Positions 33,574-42,403 of a DNA stretch of 64,000 nt are shown one piece after another. Below the pieces are notes generated by a model, which was not told the DNA's origin, searched no databases, and worked only from the letters and a program-made list of their open reading frames with translations. The translations under genes and the position numbers were made by a program. Origin of the DNA: Paenibacillus faecis (lineage in GTDB: Bacteria > Bacillota > Bacilli > Paenibacillales > Paenibacillaceae); contig NZ_VSDO01000004.1 in NCBI RefSeq assembly GCF_008084145.1, positions 186,001 to 250,000 of the forward strand. The letters run 5' to 3'. Within the stretch, counting starts at the first letter, position 1. Every line of letters begins with the position of its first letter.

Positions 33574-35007
33574 CTACACATAAAGCTGCACATCCTTCTG
33601 CGCTTCAATGACGGGAATATATGCGAAGTGTCTGAAAATATCCCCAGGGTGCGGGACGATCAACGGGCCCCACGAAGGGTTGGCATCATGCATCATTTTC
33701 AGCAGGGTGACCATCCGTTGGAAGACGATTTCCGGATTCGCGTTTTTGGATAGAGCTTCTGTAACGGCGGCCGCGATGACATGCGCCGCATAGAAGCCAT
33801 CTCTATATAGAGTGGGAAGCGGCGTGCCCGTGGTTTGTAATAAAGAGCGTAAAGCAAGGGTGATTTGCTCATCCCGGTCTCTCCAGTTTTGAATCTGGCT
33901 GAGGCTGGTATGCTCCAGGCTTCTGAGCTTGGTCTTCATGATCGTTTCCGCCACAATCCGGGCCGATTCCCTGGCTGCGTTCGCGTCGACGGCGCGATTC
34001 TCCAGGCGAATCGAGGCCAGGTCTTTGTCGGCTTCCGCGAGAATCACGCGCTGCCACTCCTGGGCCCCGGAGAACTCCAAAAGACCGGTCGCATAGGCTC
34101 CCAAATACCCCCTTAGAATGTCGGCGGGGTGGGGGTCATCGGTCGGCCCGATGTTTCTAAGCGCCGCTTTTCCCGTAAACGCGGCATTCATCCCCCGAAA
34201 ATAACCGACCAGCCCGATGGCGGCCGCGGGTCCGGCGTTTAATACGCCGAGCACGTCCGATGCGGTTTCGTCGATTCGGGACGCCCAATAATCGGGCAGA
34301 TTGTGGCCGACGTTAGCCCGGTTCAGTTCATTCCAAACCGTCTGTGAAAGTTCCTCCAGCAAGCCGATATCCGCATGAAGAATGTCGTGGCCGCATACCT
34401 CATGAGGCAGGCTGGGCCAGGAGAGGACCCCGGCATTGGCGTGGATGGGCGGCAGGCTGACGATGGCGGCTTGCAGGTCAAAGACCGAAGTGGCGTCGAC
34501 CGGCCAGGTGTAGGGACCGCTTTCCGGGCTTCCCCATTTCACAAGCGCCGGAATGACGCTTAGGTCCGGCGGCTTCACGCCTACACGGTCGGCGGCGCTC
34601 AGGAATCCGTCGTACAGGTCGCTGACGACCTCTTGAAAAGCATCCGTAGCCAGCGGGAAATAACCTTCGCCGTGCTGAAGAATGGCTTGGGCGATATCCA
34701 GCATCAATCGGGCGTTGGAATTCCGTTCGGGATCGCGGATCAGAATGTCTACGAAGCCCCGCGGCCCCAGCTCGTCCAATTTTCGCAGGAAGGGCTTGAC
34801 CGCCGTTTCCTGATAAAGCTTGGGCAGCTTGTCCTTGACCGCTTCCAATCGGCCCCGAAGCTCGTGAAAGTCGGTTGGCGGCTCAGGGGACTGAAGCGGG
34901 GTCAAAACCGCTCTTCTCACATCTTCGATGCAAACCGCCAAATTGGAAATGTCCACCGTATTTACGGCGATCCGGTTCGTCACATTTTTATTGTATAACT
35001 CTTGCAA
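33574..35007 (-). CDS. Uncharacterised protein with an HExxxH-type putative metal site
   Basis: A protein of 477 residues, largely helical, family not recognised. Residues around 205-215 read LPHEVCGHDILH, a histidine-rich stretch like an expanded zinc-protease motif (HE-x3-H instead of HExxH). About 45 residues later comes RIDETASDVLGVL, which could supply a third acidic ligand as in gluzincins. The start is TTG 35007, supported by AAAGGAGG seven bases upstream. No signal peptide. Peptidase activity is only a possibility, because the extra residue breaks the classic helix spacing. Confidence 0.5.
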   Translation of the reverse strand: MQELYNKNVTNRIAVNTVDISNLAVCIEDVRRAVLTPLQSPEPPTDFHELRGRLEAVKDKLPKLYQETAVKPFLRKLDELGPRGFVDILIRDPERNSNARLMLDIAQAILQHGEGYFPLATDAFQEVVSDLYDGFLSAADRVGVKPPDLSVIPALVKWGSPESGPYTWPVDATSVFDLQAAIVSLPPIHANAGVLSWPSLPHEVCGHDILHADIGLLEELSQTVWNELNRANVGHNLPDYWASRIDETASDVLGVLNAGPAAAIGLVGYFRGMNAAFTGKAALRNIGPTDDPHPADILRGYLGAYATGLLEFSGAQEWQRVILAEADKDLASIRLENRAVDANAARESARIVAETIMKTKLRSLEHTSLSQIQNWRDRDEQITLALRSLLQTTGTPLPTLYRDGFYAAHVIAAAVTEALSKNANPEIVFQRMVTLLKMMHDANPSWGPLIVPHPGDIFRHFAYIPVIEAQKDVQLYV

Positions 35008-35062
35008 ATCAATACCTCCTTTTCGTTCATTGGGAATCGGAAGTATTTTTTACCAAGAGACT

Positions 35063-35617
35063 TTACAATATGCGTTTCACATGATGGCGGCCATCGTTGT
35101 TGTGAGTGATGGAATAAGCCGCGGAGTTTGCGAGCGCCATCATCTGGTCGAATGAAAAAGCGGGCTCATACTGCCGGATCAACAACGCCATCGTAATCCG
35201 GTGGGTAATGAGCAGGAATCCTTCATGGAGACCCAACAATTCCCGGGTCAGTTCAAGCACCCTTGAGGCCGCTTCCCGGTTGGATTCCCCGTTAGGGAAC
35301 CTCAAATCCATATTTTCATCATGCTTGCGCAATTCGTCCAGCAGGACGCTCCGGTCCTCAGGGGCATTGCCCAAATTGCGCTCCACCAATCGCGGGTCCG
35401 TTATCATTTCCTTTTCCAATCTCCGTGCCAAAAGAACGGCGGTTTGTCCCGCACGCATGTAAGGGCTGGCAACGATCCGGCTAAAGTCGGTGAGACCTTG
35501 TTGAATCAGTAAATCTACCAAGTGCTCCACTTGTTCGATTCCTTTAAGCGTCAATGGAGCTTCGGGTTCGTTGCCGGAAGCTTCACCATGGCGAATTACA
35601 TAGAAAGTTTGGGACAC
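35063..35617 (-). CDS. Histidine phosphatase (phosphoglycerate mutase-like) protein
   Basis: A protein of 184 residues with the RHG signature VIRHGEASGN near the N-terminus, ASPYMRAGQTA (second phosphate pocket), ERNLGNAPEDRS and the late LLITHRITMALLIRQY containing the second catalytic His. GTG 35617 is preferred to GTG 35626 because AAGGAG lies eight bases before it. It lies upstream of the 477-residue gene on the same strand and could be co-transcribed. The substrate is unknown. Confidence 0.82.
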   Translation of the reverse strand: MSQTFYVIRHGEASGNEPEAPLTLKGIEQVEHLVDLLIQQGLTDFSRIVASPYMRAGQTAVLLARRLEKEMITDPRLVERNLGNAPEDRSVLLDELRKHDENMDLRFPNGESNREAASRVLELTRELLGLHEGFLLITHRITMALLIRQYEPAFSFDQMMALANSAAYSITHNNDGRHHVKRIL

Positions 35618-35785
35618 GATCGACACTCCTTCAGCGGGAAAATAACTTTTTCTAAAGATTCGTAGTATGTACCAATGGATAAATGAGTATCCGGTTATAG
35701 GAATTGCAATAAGAATACTATTGGATGGTTTGTCATTATTTGCTATTATGTCGTTATTACAATCGTGAATCAGGAGGCCTATTTT

Positions 35786-36874
35786 ATGACATTTAGAAAA
35801 AGCATTTTAACAGTCTCGTTATTGATGTTGGCCAGTCTTTTGTTATTACCCGGGCTCTCTTCCGCTGCGCCTAAAGCCTTCTCGAAAGGTATCTTTGAGG
35901 AGGAAAGCAACATATACCGAGTAAACGACCAGAAAGTTGTCGCTAAAGTAGGGAATGAGGTCGAGTTGATTGACCTTGTTCAAGGGAAGCTTGTTAAGAC
36001 ATTAAGTACCGATCAAAAGGTCTTGGACATAAGTATTTTAAACCAACCTACGAAGATTATCATTTTAACTTCTACCCGTACCCATAAAATCCAAAAGCAC
36101 ATTTTTAATGATCAGGGTGTTGAATTAAGTCAGGTTCAATACCCGCTGACCCTCCCCAAAGACGCACAAGTGAAATGGTCAGCTCCCGCGAACAAAGTAA
36201 ATGAACGGTTGATGGTGAGACAAGGAAATCATTTTTCTCTCTACGAAAGTACCGGGAAAGCGCCTATCCTTAAATTTGATGCTACTGTGGACAAAGGAAT
36301 CTATGAATATATGAATATCGTGGATTGGGATTTTGACAAATTCCCGTATTTAGTCATTAAGTATTCGGGTGAACGAACGATGGCGATTGACTATATGGTC
36401 AAAATTTTTAACTTGAATAATAAACAAGCTATAGATGTAGGGAATCTGGAGACCGACACCCATTTGAAAATAAATCAGCAAAATAGGCTGGAACTATGGA
36501 ATTCCTATACTTACTCCGACATCACGCCTCCTAATGCGGTTCAACCTGACCCGCTTAAAGAGCAAACTTTTCACGCGTTGTACAGTTTAGAAACCGGTAA
36601 ACCTCTTCTATCCAACCAATCGAAATTTGATCAGGTAACCGGCCAACCTTCCGGATGGGAGACGCAGGTGGTAGGGCAGTATGTATTCGTTCAAGACTTA
36701 AGTACACGTGCATGGAGTTTGTATCAATCGAACGGAACCCTATTAGCTGCCCAAAAGAGTGGGCTGGAGGCGGAGGCGAAATTTTTAAATTACAACAGCA
36801 GGAATCAAACGGCCTACTTTTTAGTTTCCGATGGTAAATCGTCGGCCCTCCGGCTTAAGCCGGTGAAACTTTAA
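35786..36874 (+). CDS. Secreted protein of unknown function
   Basis: A protein of 362 residues with a clear signal peptide (hydrophobic core SILTVSLLMLASLLLLPGLS, cleavage near SSAAP). The mature part is beta-rich, with repeated short strands such as VVAKVGNEVELIDLVQGKLV and IIILTSTRTHKIQKHIF, suggestive of a beta-propeller. No catalytic motif seen. CAGGAGGCC precedes ATG 35786. Family not recognised. Confidence 0.6.
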   Translation: MTFRKSILTVSLLMLASLLLLPGLSSAAPKAFSKGIFEEESNIYRVNDQKVVAKVGNEVELIDLVQGKLVKTLSTDQKVLDISILNQPTKIIILTSTRTHKIQKHIFNDQGVELSQVQYPLTLPKDAQVKWSAPANKVNERLMVRQGNHFSLYESTGKAPILKFDATVDKGIYEYMNIVDWDFDKFPYLVIKYSGERTMAIDYMVKIFNLNNKQAIDVGNLETDTHLKINQQNRLELWNSYTYSDITPPNAVQPDPLKEQTFHALYSLETGKPLLSNQSKFDQVTGQPSGWETQVVGQYVFVQDLSTRAWSLYQSNGTLLAAQKSGLEAEAKFLNYNSRNQTAYFLVSDGKSSALRLKPVKL

Positions 36875-36926
36875 CAATAAGCTCAATGGGTTATTTGTGA
36901 GCAAACGAATAGCCTGAGAGGCCCGG

Positions 36927-37988
36927 ATGGTGGAAAATAAGGCAAAATACGATACGAAGGAGTTGTTGTCTTTGCCAACCCATCCATCGATCGGTGTTAT
37001 TCTGGCCCAAATTGGAACGCCGGCTAGGCCTGATGCGAAGGCGGTGCGCTCTTATTTGCGGCGATTTTTGTCGGACCGGAGAATCGTTGACCGGAGTCCC
37101 TGGCTGTGGCAGCCGATCCTCCAGGGAATTATCCTTCGGACGCGGCCCCGAAAGTCGGCCCGATTGTACCGGCAAATTTGGACGGAGGAGGGGTCCCCGT
37201 TGTTGGTGCACTCCTTCCGCCAACAATCCGCTTTACAGGACAGATTGGGGCCGAAGTTTCAAGTGGAGCTGGGATTGGCATACAGTGAACATAGCATAGA
37301 GCGGGCCATGCTGCGCATGGAGCAAGCGGGAATCGGTCGCGTTCTCGTGGTCCCGCTGTTTCCCCAGTATTCTTCAACGACAACGGCTTCCGTCTATGAT
37401 CAGGCCTGTTTTGCCGCGCTTGGCCGTACGGGTTCCAAGGCGCCGACCCTTAAGCGGCATGTTCCGACGCTCCGATTTGTAGAGCCCTATTATAAGGACC
37501 CGGGATATATTACTGCGATGAAGGCGCACTTGCTCCGCCATATGGAGCGGTTGAATCGGGAGCCGGATCGGGTCGTGCTGTCTTTTCACGGAATTCCGAA
37601 GCGTTATGCGGACACAGGAGATCCTTACCCCGAACATTGCATGGAGACGGCGCGGCTGCTCGCTGAAGCGATGGGCTGGCGGGAGAACCGGTGGCAGGTG
37701 GCGTTTCAATCCCGGTTCGGCCCGGAGGCGTGGGTGGGACCTTCCACGGACGACGTGATCGGAAGTTTGGCGGAACGCGGAGTCGCCCATCTTCTGATCT
37801 TTGCCCCCGGCTTTGCGGCCGATTGCTTGGAGACGCTGCATGAGCTGGATATCGAAGGGCGGGATCACTTTTGTGCTTCCGGCGGGCGGACTGAACAGTT
37901 TCATTACGCCCCCTGCCTGAATGACCAGCCGGAATGGCTGGATTTCTTGGCGGGATTGGTTGAGCGGAATGTCGGGGGATGGGAGTGA
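36927..37988 (+). CDS. hemH: Ferrochelatase
   Basis: A protein of 353 residues that inserts ferrous iron into a porphyrin (protoporphyrin IX, or coproporphyrin III in Gram-positives of the CPD pathway). Seen are IGVILAQIGTPARPDAKAVR near the N-terminus, VPLFPQYSSTTTASV, the active-site LSFHGIPKRYADTGDPYPEH (catalytic His), VAFQSRFGPEAWVGP and FAPGFAADCLETLHE (catalytic Glu). The QSRFG.EAWLGP-type signature is of the long form also found in proteobacteria. No other heme genes are nearby. The start at ATG 36927 has only a modest ribosome binding site. Confidence 0.93.
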   Translation: MVENKAKYDTKELLSLPTHPSIGVILAQIGTPARPDAKAVRSYLRRFLSDRRIVDRSPWLWQPILQGIILRTRPRKSARLYRQIWTEEGSPLLVHSFRQQSALQDRLGPKFQVELGLAYSEHSIERAMLRMEQAGIGRVLVVPLFPQYSSTTTASVYDQACFAALGRTGSKAPTLKRHVPTLRFVEPYYKDPGYITAMKAHLLRHMERLNREPDRVVLSFHGIPKRYADTGDPYPEHCMETARLLAEAMGWRENRWQVAFQSRFGPEAWVGPSTDDVIGSLAERGVAHLLIFAPGFAADCLETLHELDIEGRDHFCASGGRTEQFHYAPCLNDQPEWLDFLAGLVERNVGGWE

Positions 37989-38082
37989 CTGGGGTGACGT
38001 GAAAATCACCGCAATCATAGCGGCCGCACTTTTTCCGAAAAGTACGACCGCTTCCCCCGCACAACCCTTGGGGCTGGATGAG

Positions 38083-38466
38083 TTAGTCTGTGTGTGCTAT
38101 AGCGCTGATTTCGATCAACTGCTCGGGGAACGCCAGGTAGGTTACCCCGATGAGACTGCCGGCCGGCCGGTGTTGTCCCATGTATTCCTTAAACAGCCGG
38201 ATAACCGGCTCGGCATGCGCCTCCGCGTTGGTCAGATAAACCTCCACATAAGCGAGGTTCGCTCGGTTTACGCCGAATTCCCTCAGCACGCGATCAAGGT
38301 TCTCTAGGGTTTGTCTCGTTTGGGCCTCGATGTCGCCCTCGCCAACGAAGACTCCTTTCGTATCGTGGGCAAATTGCCCCGAAATGTAGATCGTTCCGTT
38401 GACGCTATAGCCCTGGGAGATGCCGTGATCCCAAAGGTCGTGATTGTACGTTTTTACTTGCGCCAT
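38083..38466 (-). CDS. RidA (YjgF/YER057c/UK114) family protein
   Basis: A protein of 127 residues. RidA proteins hydrolyse reactive enamine/imine intermediates from PLP enzymes. Typical elements seen are GYSVNGTIYISGQFAHD, IEAQTRQTLENLDRVLREFG, VEVYLTN and the C-terminal PEQLIEISAIA. The conserved arginine of the classical RidA active site (R before the VP.LP loop) is replaced by the HRPAGSLIGV context, so it may be a RidA subfamily member. AAAGGAGCG precedes ATG 38466. Confidence 0.85.
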   Translation of the reverse strand: MAQVKTYNHDLWDHGISQGYSVNGTIYISGQFAHDTKGVFVGEGDIEAQTRQTLENLDRVLREFGVNRANLAYVEVYLTNAEAHAEPVIRLFKEYMGQHRPAGSLIGVTYLAFPEQLIEISAIAHTD

Positions 38467-38690
38467 TTTATTCGCTCCTTTTATCTGAAATTAAGCTCAG
38501 TATAAAAGGGGAGCACAGACAAAAGAAGTACGCACTTTTGGGATAGCTACTTTCAGAAAGGATAGTGCGGATGCGGAGAAAGGCTGATGATAAAGGGTTT
38601 TTGGAGGGGATGGGATGAAAAATGTTTTTGAAGCGGACCATCACCGGAAGGCTTCATTGACCTTTCGATTAGAATAGGAGTTGCAGGATG

Positions 38691-38714
38691 AAGACCACCT
38701 ATCCAGGTGGTCTT
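38691..38714. terminator. Terminator of the DUF2306 gene
   Basis: AAGACCACCT and AGGTGGTCTT form a ten-pair stem around ATCC just past the 3' end of the minus-strand gene. Confidence 0.75.
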
Positions 38715-38722
38715 TCCGCATT

Positions 38723-39388
38723 TTAATGTGGGATGGATGCGACGAAACTCTTGTTTGACAGGAAACGGGCAATGATCCATTCGGCGAAGATCAGATTGGG
38801 AATCCAGCAGAGCCAGGCGATCGCGCGGTAATAAGTGTTAAAGTCTTTGAATCCAAATAAAAGCATGCATATCGGCAGGTAGATTCGCAGTGTCACCGCT
38901 GCCAAGGTTAGGGCGTAATTGCGGAGCATCCACCGCTCGTGGCGCTGCGGATCGCGTTTCACCACAATAGATTGAAGCGCCATGATCAGGGTGTAGATCC
39001 AGGATAGCGACAATAACAGGAAGGCCAGGGTCGAAATCCAGCCGCCTGTGGCTTTGAAAGCCACGAAGATACCAAACAACCCCGAAAAGAGAACGCAACC
39101 ACTATACACTTTGCCGATGATGCGATGCCATCCTATGTGTTTTTTTCTGAAGGATGCAATGAACTGGAACCAGCCGGTCGCCAAAGCGATAATCCCGGTA
39201 GCGATGTGTAGGTAGAGCAGTATGTAGTAGATGTTGGACAAGTGTATATGTTGGCTGATTTTGTTTATAATGAGCCCTGCCGAGGAGGCCCCCATTATAA
39301 AATATTGAATCCCTAAATATGTACTTACGCCCAAAGCAAGCACTGCCGTGATAATGATCCAAGTGCGCATGGATTGTGTTCGAAACAT
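38723..39388 (-). CDS. DUF2306 family membrane protein
   Basis: A protein of 221 residues with about seven membrane helices. The conserved histidine-bearing segments LYLHIATGIIALATGWFQFI, KKHIGWHRIIGKVYSG and DPQRHERWMLRNYALTLAAV are those of DUF2306, a family possibly related to heme-binding membrane proteins. AGGAGGAAACTC precedes ATG 39388. Function unknown; single gene. Confidence 0.8.
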   Translation of the reverse strand: MFRTQSMRTWIIITAVLALGVSTYLGIQYFIMGASSAGLIINKISQHIHLSNIYYILLYLHIATGIIALATGWFQFIASFRKKHIGWHRIIGKVYSGCVLFSGLFGIFVAFKATGGWISTLAFLLLSLSWIYTLIMALQSIVVKRDPQRHERWMLRNYALTLAAVTLRIYLPICMLLFGFKDFNTYYRAIAWLCWIPNLIFAEWIIARFLSNKSFVASIPH

Positions 39389-39708
39389 GAGTTTCCTCCT
39401 AGTGTCGTTTTAAGTTTACCGGCGTTTATGATTATAACGGAAACCACCCCGGCAGGAACTGGACCCCAGGTGGGGGGAACGCCAGTCGGAGGGTTGGTTT
39501 CCTTGTTAAAGAGCTTATTCGAATCATAGTTTTAAGGCAAAGTTGTTTAGTCAGCTTGTCTGAGGCAATCTTAACTAAGCAGGATGACTACAACAAATTA
39601 GTTGATCGCACAACCCAAAGAAGTCACAGATGGGTCCTGTATGTTATAATTTGGATGTACAACTCATTGGCTAATAAGGGCGGTCGGCTAGTCTCCCGAG
39701 GGGAGGTG
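39389..39708. other. Intergenic region upstream of the holin-like toxin
   Basis: No separate gene; a frame open from 39556 merely extends the toxin upstream. A perfect TATAAT at 39645-39650 is the likely -10 of the toxin transcript, giving a 5' leader of about 50 bases. Confidence 0.4.
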
Positions 39709-39825
39709 ATGCCTGTGGAGGTAAAGGACGCTTTGACACTGATGGTTGATTTCGGAATGTTCATTATCGGACTTCTGACGTTGATCGTTGGAATCATTGC
39801 GCTGACCCAAAGCAAAAAGAAATAG
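39709..39825 (+). CDS. Putative holin-like toxin (Hol_Tox/type I toxin), 38 aa
   Basis: The peptide is MPVEVKDALTLMVDFGMFII followed by a hydrophobic stretch and a lysine-rich end, QSKKK. This pattern is characteristic of the putative holin-like toxin family (PF16935), single-helix membrane peptides usually silenced by an antisense RNA. GGGGAGGTG precedes ATG 39709; the 51-codon upstream extension is rejected. Hairpins lie directly downstream on both strands, as expected for overlapping toxin mRNA and antisense RNA. Confidence 0.85.
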   Translation: MPVEVKDALTLMVDFGMFIIGLLTLIVGIIALTQSKKK

Positions 39826-39857
39826 ACCGCCCACAGGAAGGTTCGGTCTATTTCTGT
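39820..39857 (+). terminator. Terminator of the toxin mRNA
   Basis: AAATAGACCG pairs with CGGTCTATTT; it begins within the last codons of the toxin gene. Confidence 0.75.
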
Positions 39858-39902
39858 TCCAGCTTTCCGCAGCCGGCCGCTCTTAAAAGCGGTGTTGTGC
39901 AG

Positions 39903-39929
39903 AGGGATCGTGTTAGCCGCACGATCCCT
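39903..39929. terminator. Strong hairpin downstream of the toxin gene
   Basis: AGGGATCGTG and CACGATCCCT form a ten-pair stem around TTAGCCG. It may end a read-through toxin transcript or belong to an antisense RNA; the strand cannot be decided from sequence. Confidence 0.5.
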
Positions 39930-39997
39930 TATTTCTATTCTTATCTTATCATACCCCGTTTTAGTCCTCAATCCAACCTATATTTACGCTCTTCGCC

Positions 39998-40375
39998 TCA
40001 ACCGGCTTTGCCGAGCAGGAAGCTGGCGATCAGAATGACGAAGACGACCGCGGTGATGAGGACAAAGCGGTAGTCTTTTTCCGCCCAAAAGACAAACAGC
40101 GAAACGAACACGCGAAATACCGGGGTCAAGATCAGCAGGAGCAGTCCCGTCTGAATGATGGCGACTGATTTCATGGCCAACAATCCTGTCACGATGTCCC
40201 CGAAGTTGGTAGGGAAGGTATCTCCCGGATAGCCGCTGTCTCCCGTCACCAAGAACAGCACCAGGCCGGTGATGATGACCGCGGCCGCCACGAGGACGCC
40301 GATTCGCAGCATTTTGCTGATCACGAGTTCCACCGCGAAGGCGCGTTGATTTTCTGCCGGATGGCCTTCGTTCAT
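39998..40375 (-). CDS. DUF1634 family membrane protein
   Basis: A protein of 125 residues with three membrane helices (IGVLVAAAVIITGLVLFLV; AIIQTGLLLLILTPVFRVFV; RFVLITAVVFVILIASFLLG). The LRIGVLVA...TGLV start and LTPVFRVFVSLFVFWAEKDY motif fit DUF1634. Its ATG follows the TauE/SafE stop by one base, the usual arrangement, so the two act together in anion export or uptake. Confidence 0.85.
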   Translation of the reverse strand: MNEGHPAENQRAFAVELVISKMLRIGVLVAAAVIITGLVLFLVTGDSGYPGDTFPTNFGDIVTGLLAMKSVAIIQTGLLLLILTPVFRVFVSLFVFWAEKDYRFVLITAVVFVILIASFLLGKAG

Positions 40376-40376
40376 G

Positions 40377-41219
40377 TTAACCCCTCCATCCCTGATAGAT
40401 CATTTGGCAGGCGATATACACCATGACCGGAACGAACAGCTTGCGTATGGTTTTGCTTTTCAGACGCTGCATGATTCGCGACCCGACGGTCGCTCCGACG
40501 AGAACGCCCAGCGCTACCGGAGCGGAAATGACCGGAATGATGTCTCCGCGCAGCAAATAAATGCCCGCGCTGGCCGCCGCCGTGACCCCCATCATAAAAT
40601 TGCTGGTGGCCGTGGACACTTTCAGCGGCATTTTCATAAACACGTCCATCGCCATCACTTTAAAGCTGCCGCTGCCGATGCCCAGTAAGCCGGAAACGAC
40701 GCCCGCTCCGTACATGACGCCGAAACCTTCGTAAACCCGGTCGACGTTATAGGCCACGTTCTTGCCGACCGCCTTGTCGTAATACTCTCCCTGCAGTCCA
40801 AGCTTCTCCGCGACGGGATGAAGCGGGACGCCCACCGGGATTTCTTCCTTGCCCTTTTTGATCATGGCGTAGGCCGAATAAAGCAGCAGCAGCGCAAAGA
40901 TGAAATATAAAAACTGCGGCGCGATCAGCGCCCCGAGAAAGGCGCCCGTTATGGCCCCTACGGTTGTGGCGATTTCCAGAAACATGCCGACCCTTAAATT
41001 GGTGATCCGGTCGCGCAGGTACGCCACGGCCGAACCGCTTGACGTGGCGATGACGGAGATAATGCTCGCTCCAATCGCATGATTGATGTCGACGCCAAAC
41101 AGCAGCGTGAGCGCAGGCGTAACGATAATGCCTCCCCCGAGCCCCAGAATCGATCCCACGATTCCCGCCAATATGGCGATCATAAAAATTTCGATGACGG
41201 TTGTAGTCAAAAACTGCAT
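40377..41219 (-). CDS. TauE/SafE family sulfite/sulfonate exporter
   Basis: A protein of 280 residues with eight predicted helices. The family signature GIVGSILGLGGGIIVTPALT is at the N-terminus and is echoed by GVVSGLLGIGSGSFKVMAMD in the second half. TauE/SafE proteins move sulfite, sulfonates or other small organic anions. ATG 41219 is chosen because the upstream alternative (41252) lacks a site, although AAAGGGG lies unusually close. Co-translated with DUF1634. Confidence 0.87.
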   Translation of the reverse strand: MQFLTTTVIEIFMIAILAGIVGSILGLGGGIIVTPALTLLFGVDINHAIGASIISVIATSSGSAVAYLRDRITNLRVGMFLEIATTVGAITGAFLGALIAPQFLYFIFALLLLYSAYAMIKKGKEEIPVGVPLHPVAEKLGLQGEYYDKAVGKNVAYNVDRVYEGFGVMYGAGVVSGLLGIGSGSFKVMAMDVFMKMPLKVSTATSNFMMGVTAAASAGIYLLRGDIIPVISAPVALGVLVGATVGSRIMQRLKSKTIRKLFVPVMVYIACQMIYQGWRG

Positions 41220-41391
41220 CCCCTTTCTTCGTGCGATAAGCAGAAAAGTCATGATTTCACAGGCTTTTCTGCCAATTGCAAAAATAACGGCCCGTTCCTT
41301 TCAACAGTTTCCAAGTATAACACTTTACATTTCGGACTTCACCCTGAAATTCCGAAAAGATCTGCCGATTTTTTGAAGAGCGGGCAACCGC

Positions 41392-41466
41392 ATGAAACGT
41401 CTCCGCGTTAGTCTAACCCCTATTCCGCGTTTCATTGAAATATACAATTTCCAAACACTGTATATT
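41392..41466. promoter_or_regulatory. Two inverted repeats upstream of the decarboxylase-like gene
   Basis: ATGAAACG (41392-41399) and CGTTTCAT (41428-41435) form one perfect pair; AATATACA (41439-41446) and TGTATATT (41459-41466) form another. They lie 120-190 bases before the gene at 41585, in a 365-base intergenic region with no other content. They could be operators of an unknown regulator. Confidence 0.45.
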
Positions 41467-41584
41467 TTTTAAACAATCGTTCCCAATTGTACATATACTT
41501 TGTCATTTATTTACAGTATTCTGAAATCGCATCGGCGTCTTGGCAGTTTCGATTGAATCCGTGAAAAGCAAAGGAGGCACTAGG

Positions 41585-42403
41585 ATGGGAAGTTTTGTGA
41601 AAGACCCGAAGGCGATTAGGAAGTTCCAGGAACGGCGGAAAACTTTTTATGCGGCGGAGGTTCTCACGGTTTATTGGGAGACCCGGCGGGAAATCGTTGA
41701 ACGAATCCTTCCGGTACCCTTAAAAGCGGCGCAGCGGCCGCTGGTCCATGCTTTCGTCGCGCATTACCCCAGAACCAGCTTCTCGCTTCCTTACCGGGAA
41801 GCGGCGTTATTCGTACTCGCCGACTATCGTGGGGAGCTTGGAACCTATTGCTTATCCATGCTCGTGGATGATGATATGGCGATGGGGCTCGGAAGGGAGA
41901 TCTGCGGGTTCCCCAAGAAAATCGCGAGTATGGAGTTGAGCAAGAACGGGAATCTCGTCGAAGGAACGGTGAGGCGGCATGGAATCGATATTTTTCGGGT
42001 TCAGGCGAATTTGGACGGGAAGATGAACGCGACAGACGGACAGAGGATGATTGAGGATTACTATGGCCAGGATTTGGCGGTTTTTAATATAAAATACACC
42101 CAGGCGATCGACGGCAGCGGATTTGATTTGAAACCGATGCTGGTCAAACAGCACACGGCGGTGGATGTCCGTACGCGCCGGACGGGGGCCGCCGAGGTCA
42201 GCATGGCGGACTCGCCGCATGATCCGTGGGCGGAGTTGGAAGTCGTCAACTTGTTGGGAGGGGTATACACGGTAAGCGATACGGTTCTTTTAAAAGGGAC
42301 GATGCTTGAGCAGCTGAAACCCGAGGAATTCCTGCCATATTCTTATCTGAGATGGGATTGGTGGGAGCCTGCTCCCGGAGAAGGAGGGCCTGGGACATTA
42401 TGA
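41585..42403 (+). CDS. Acetoacetate decarboxylase family protein
   Basis: A protein of 272 residues. The Schiff-base lysine region REICGFPKKIASMEL, the upstream AALFVLADYRGELGTYCLSM and the C-terminal YSYLRWDWW match the ADC superfamily. Classical members decarboxylate acetoacetate to acetone; others act as hydratase-aldolases or related enzymes on keto acids. AAAGGAGGCAC precedes ATG 41585, so the upstream 15 codons are excluded. The stop overlaps the start of an SDR gene (ATGA), so product and reductase are coupled in one short pathway. Confidence 0.85.
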   Translation: MGSFVKDPKAIRKFQERRKTFYAAEVLTVYWETRREIVERILPVPLKAAQRPLVHAFVAHYPRTSFSLPYREAALFVLADYRGELGTYCLSMLVDDDMAMGLGREICGFPKKIASMELSKNGNLVEGTVRRHGIDIFRVQANLDGKMNATDGQRMIEDYYGQDLAVFNIKYTQAIDGSGFDLKPMLVKQHTAVDVRTRRTGAAEVSMADSPHDPWAELEVVNLLGGVYTVSDTVLLKGTMLEQLKPEEFLPYSYLRWDWWEPAPGEGGPGTL

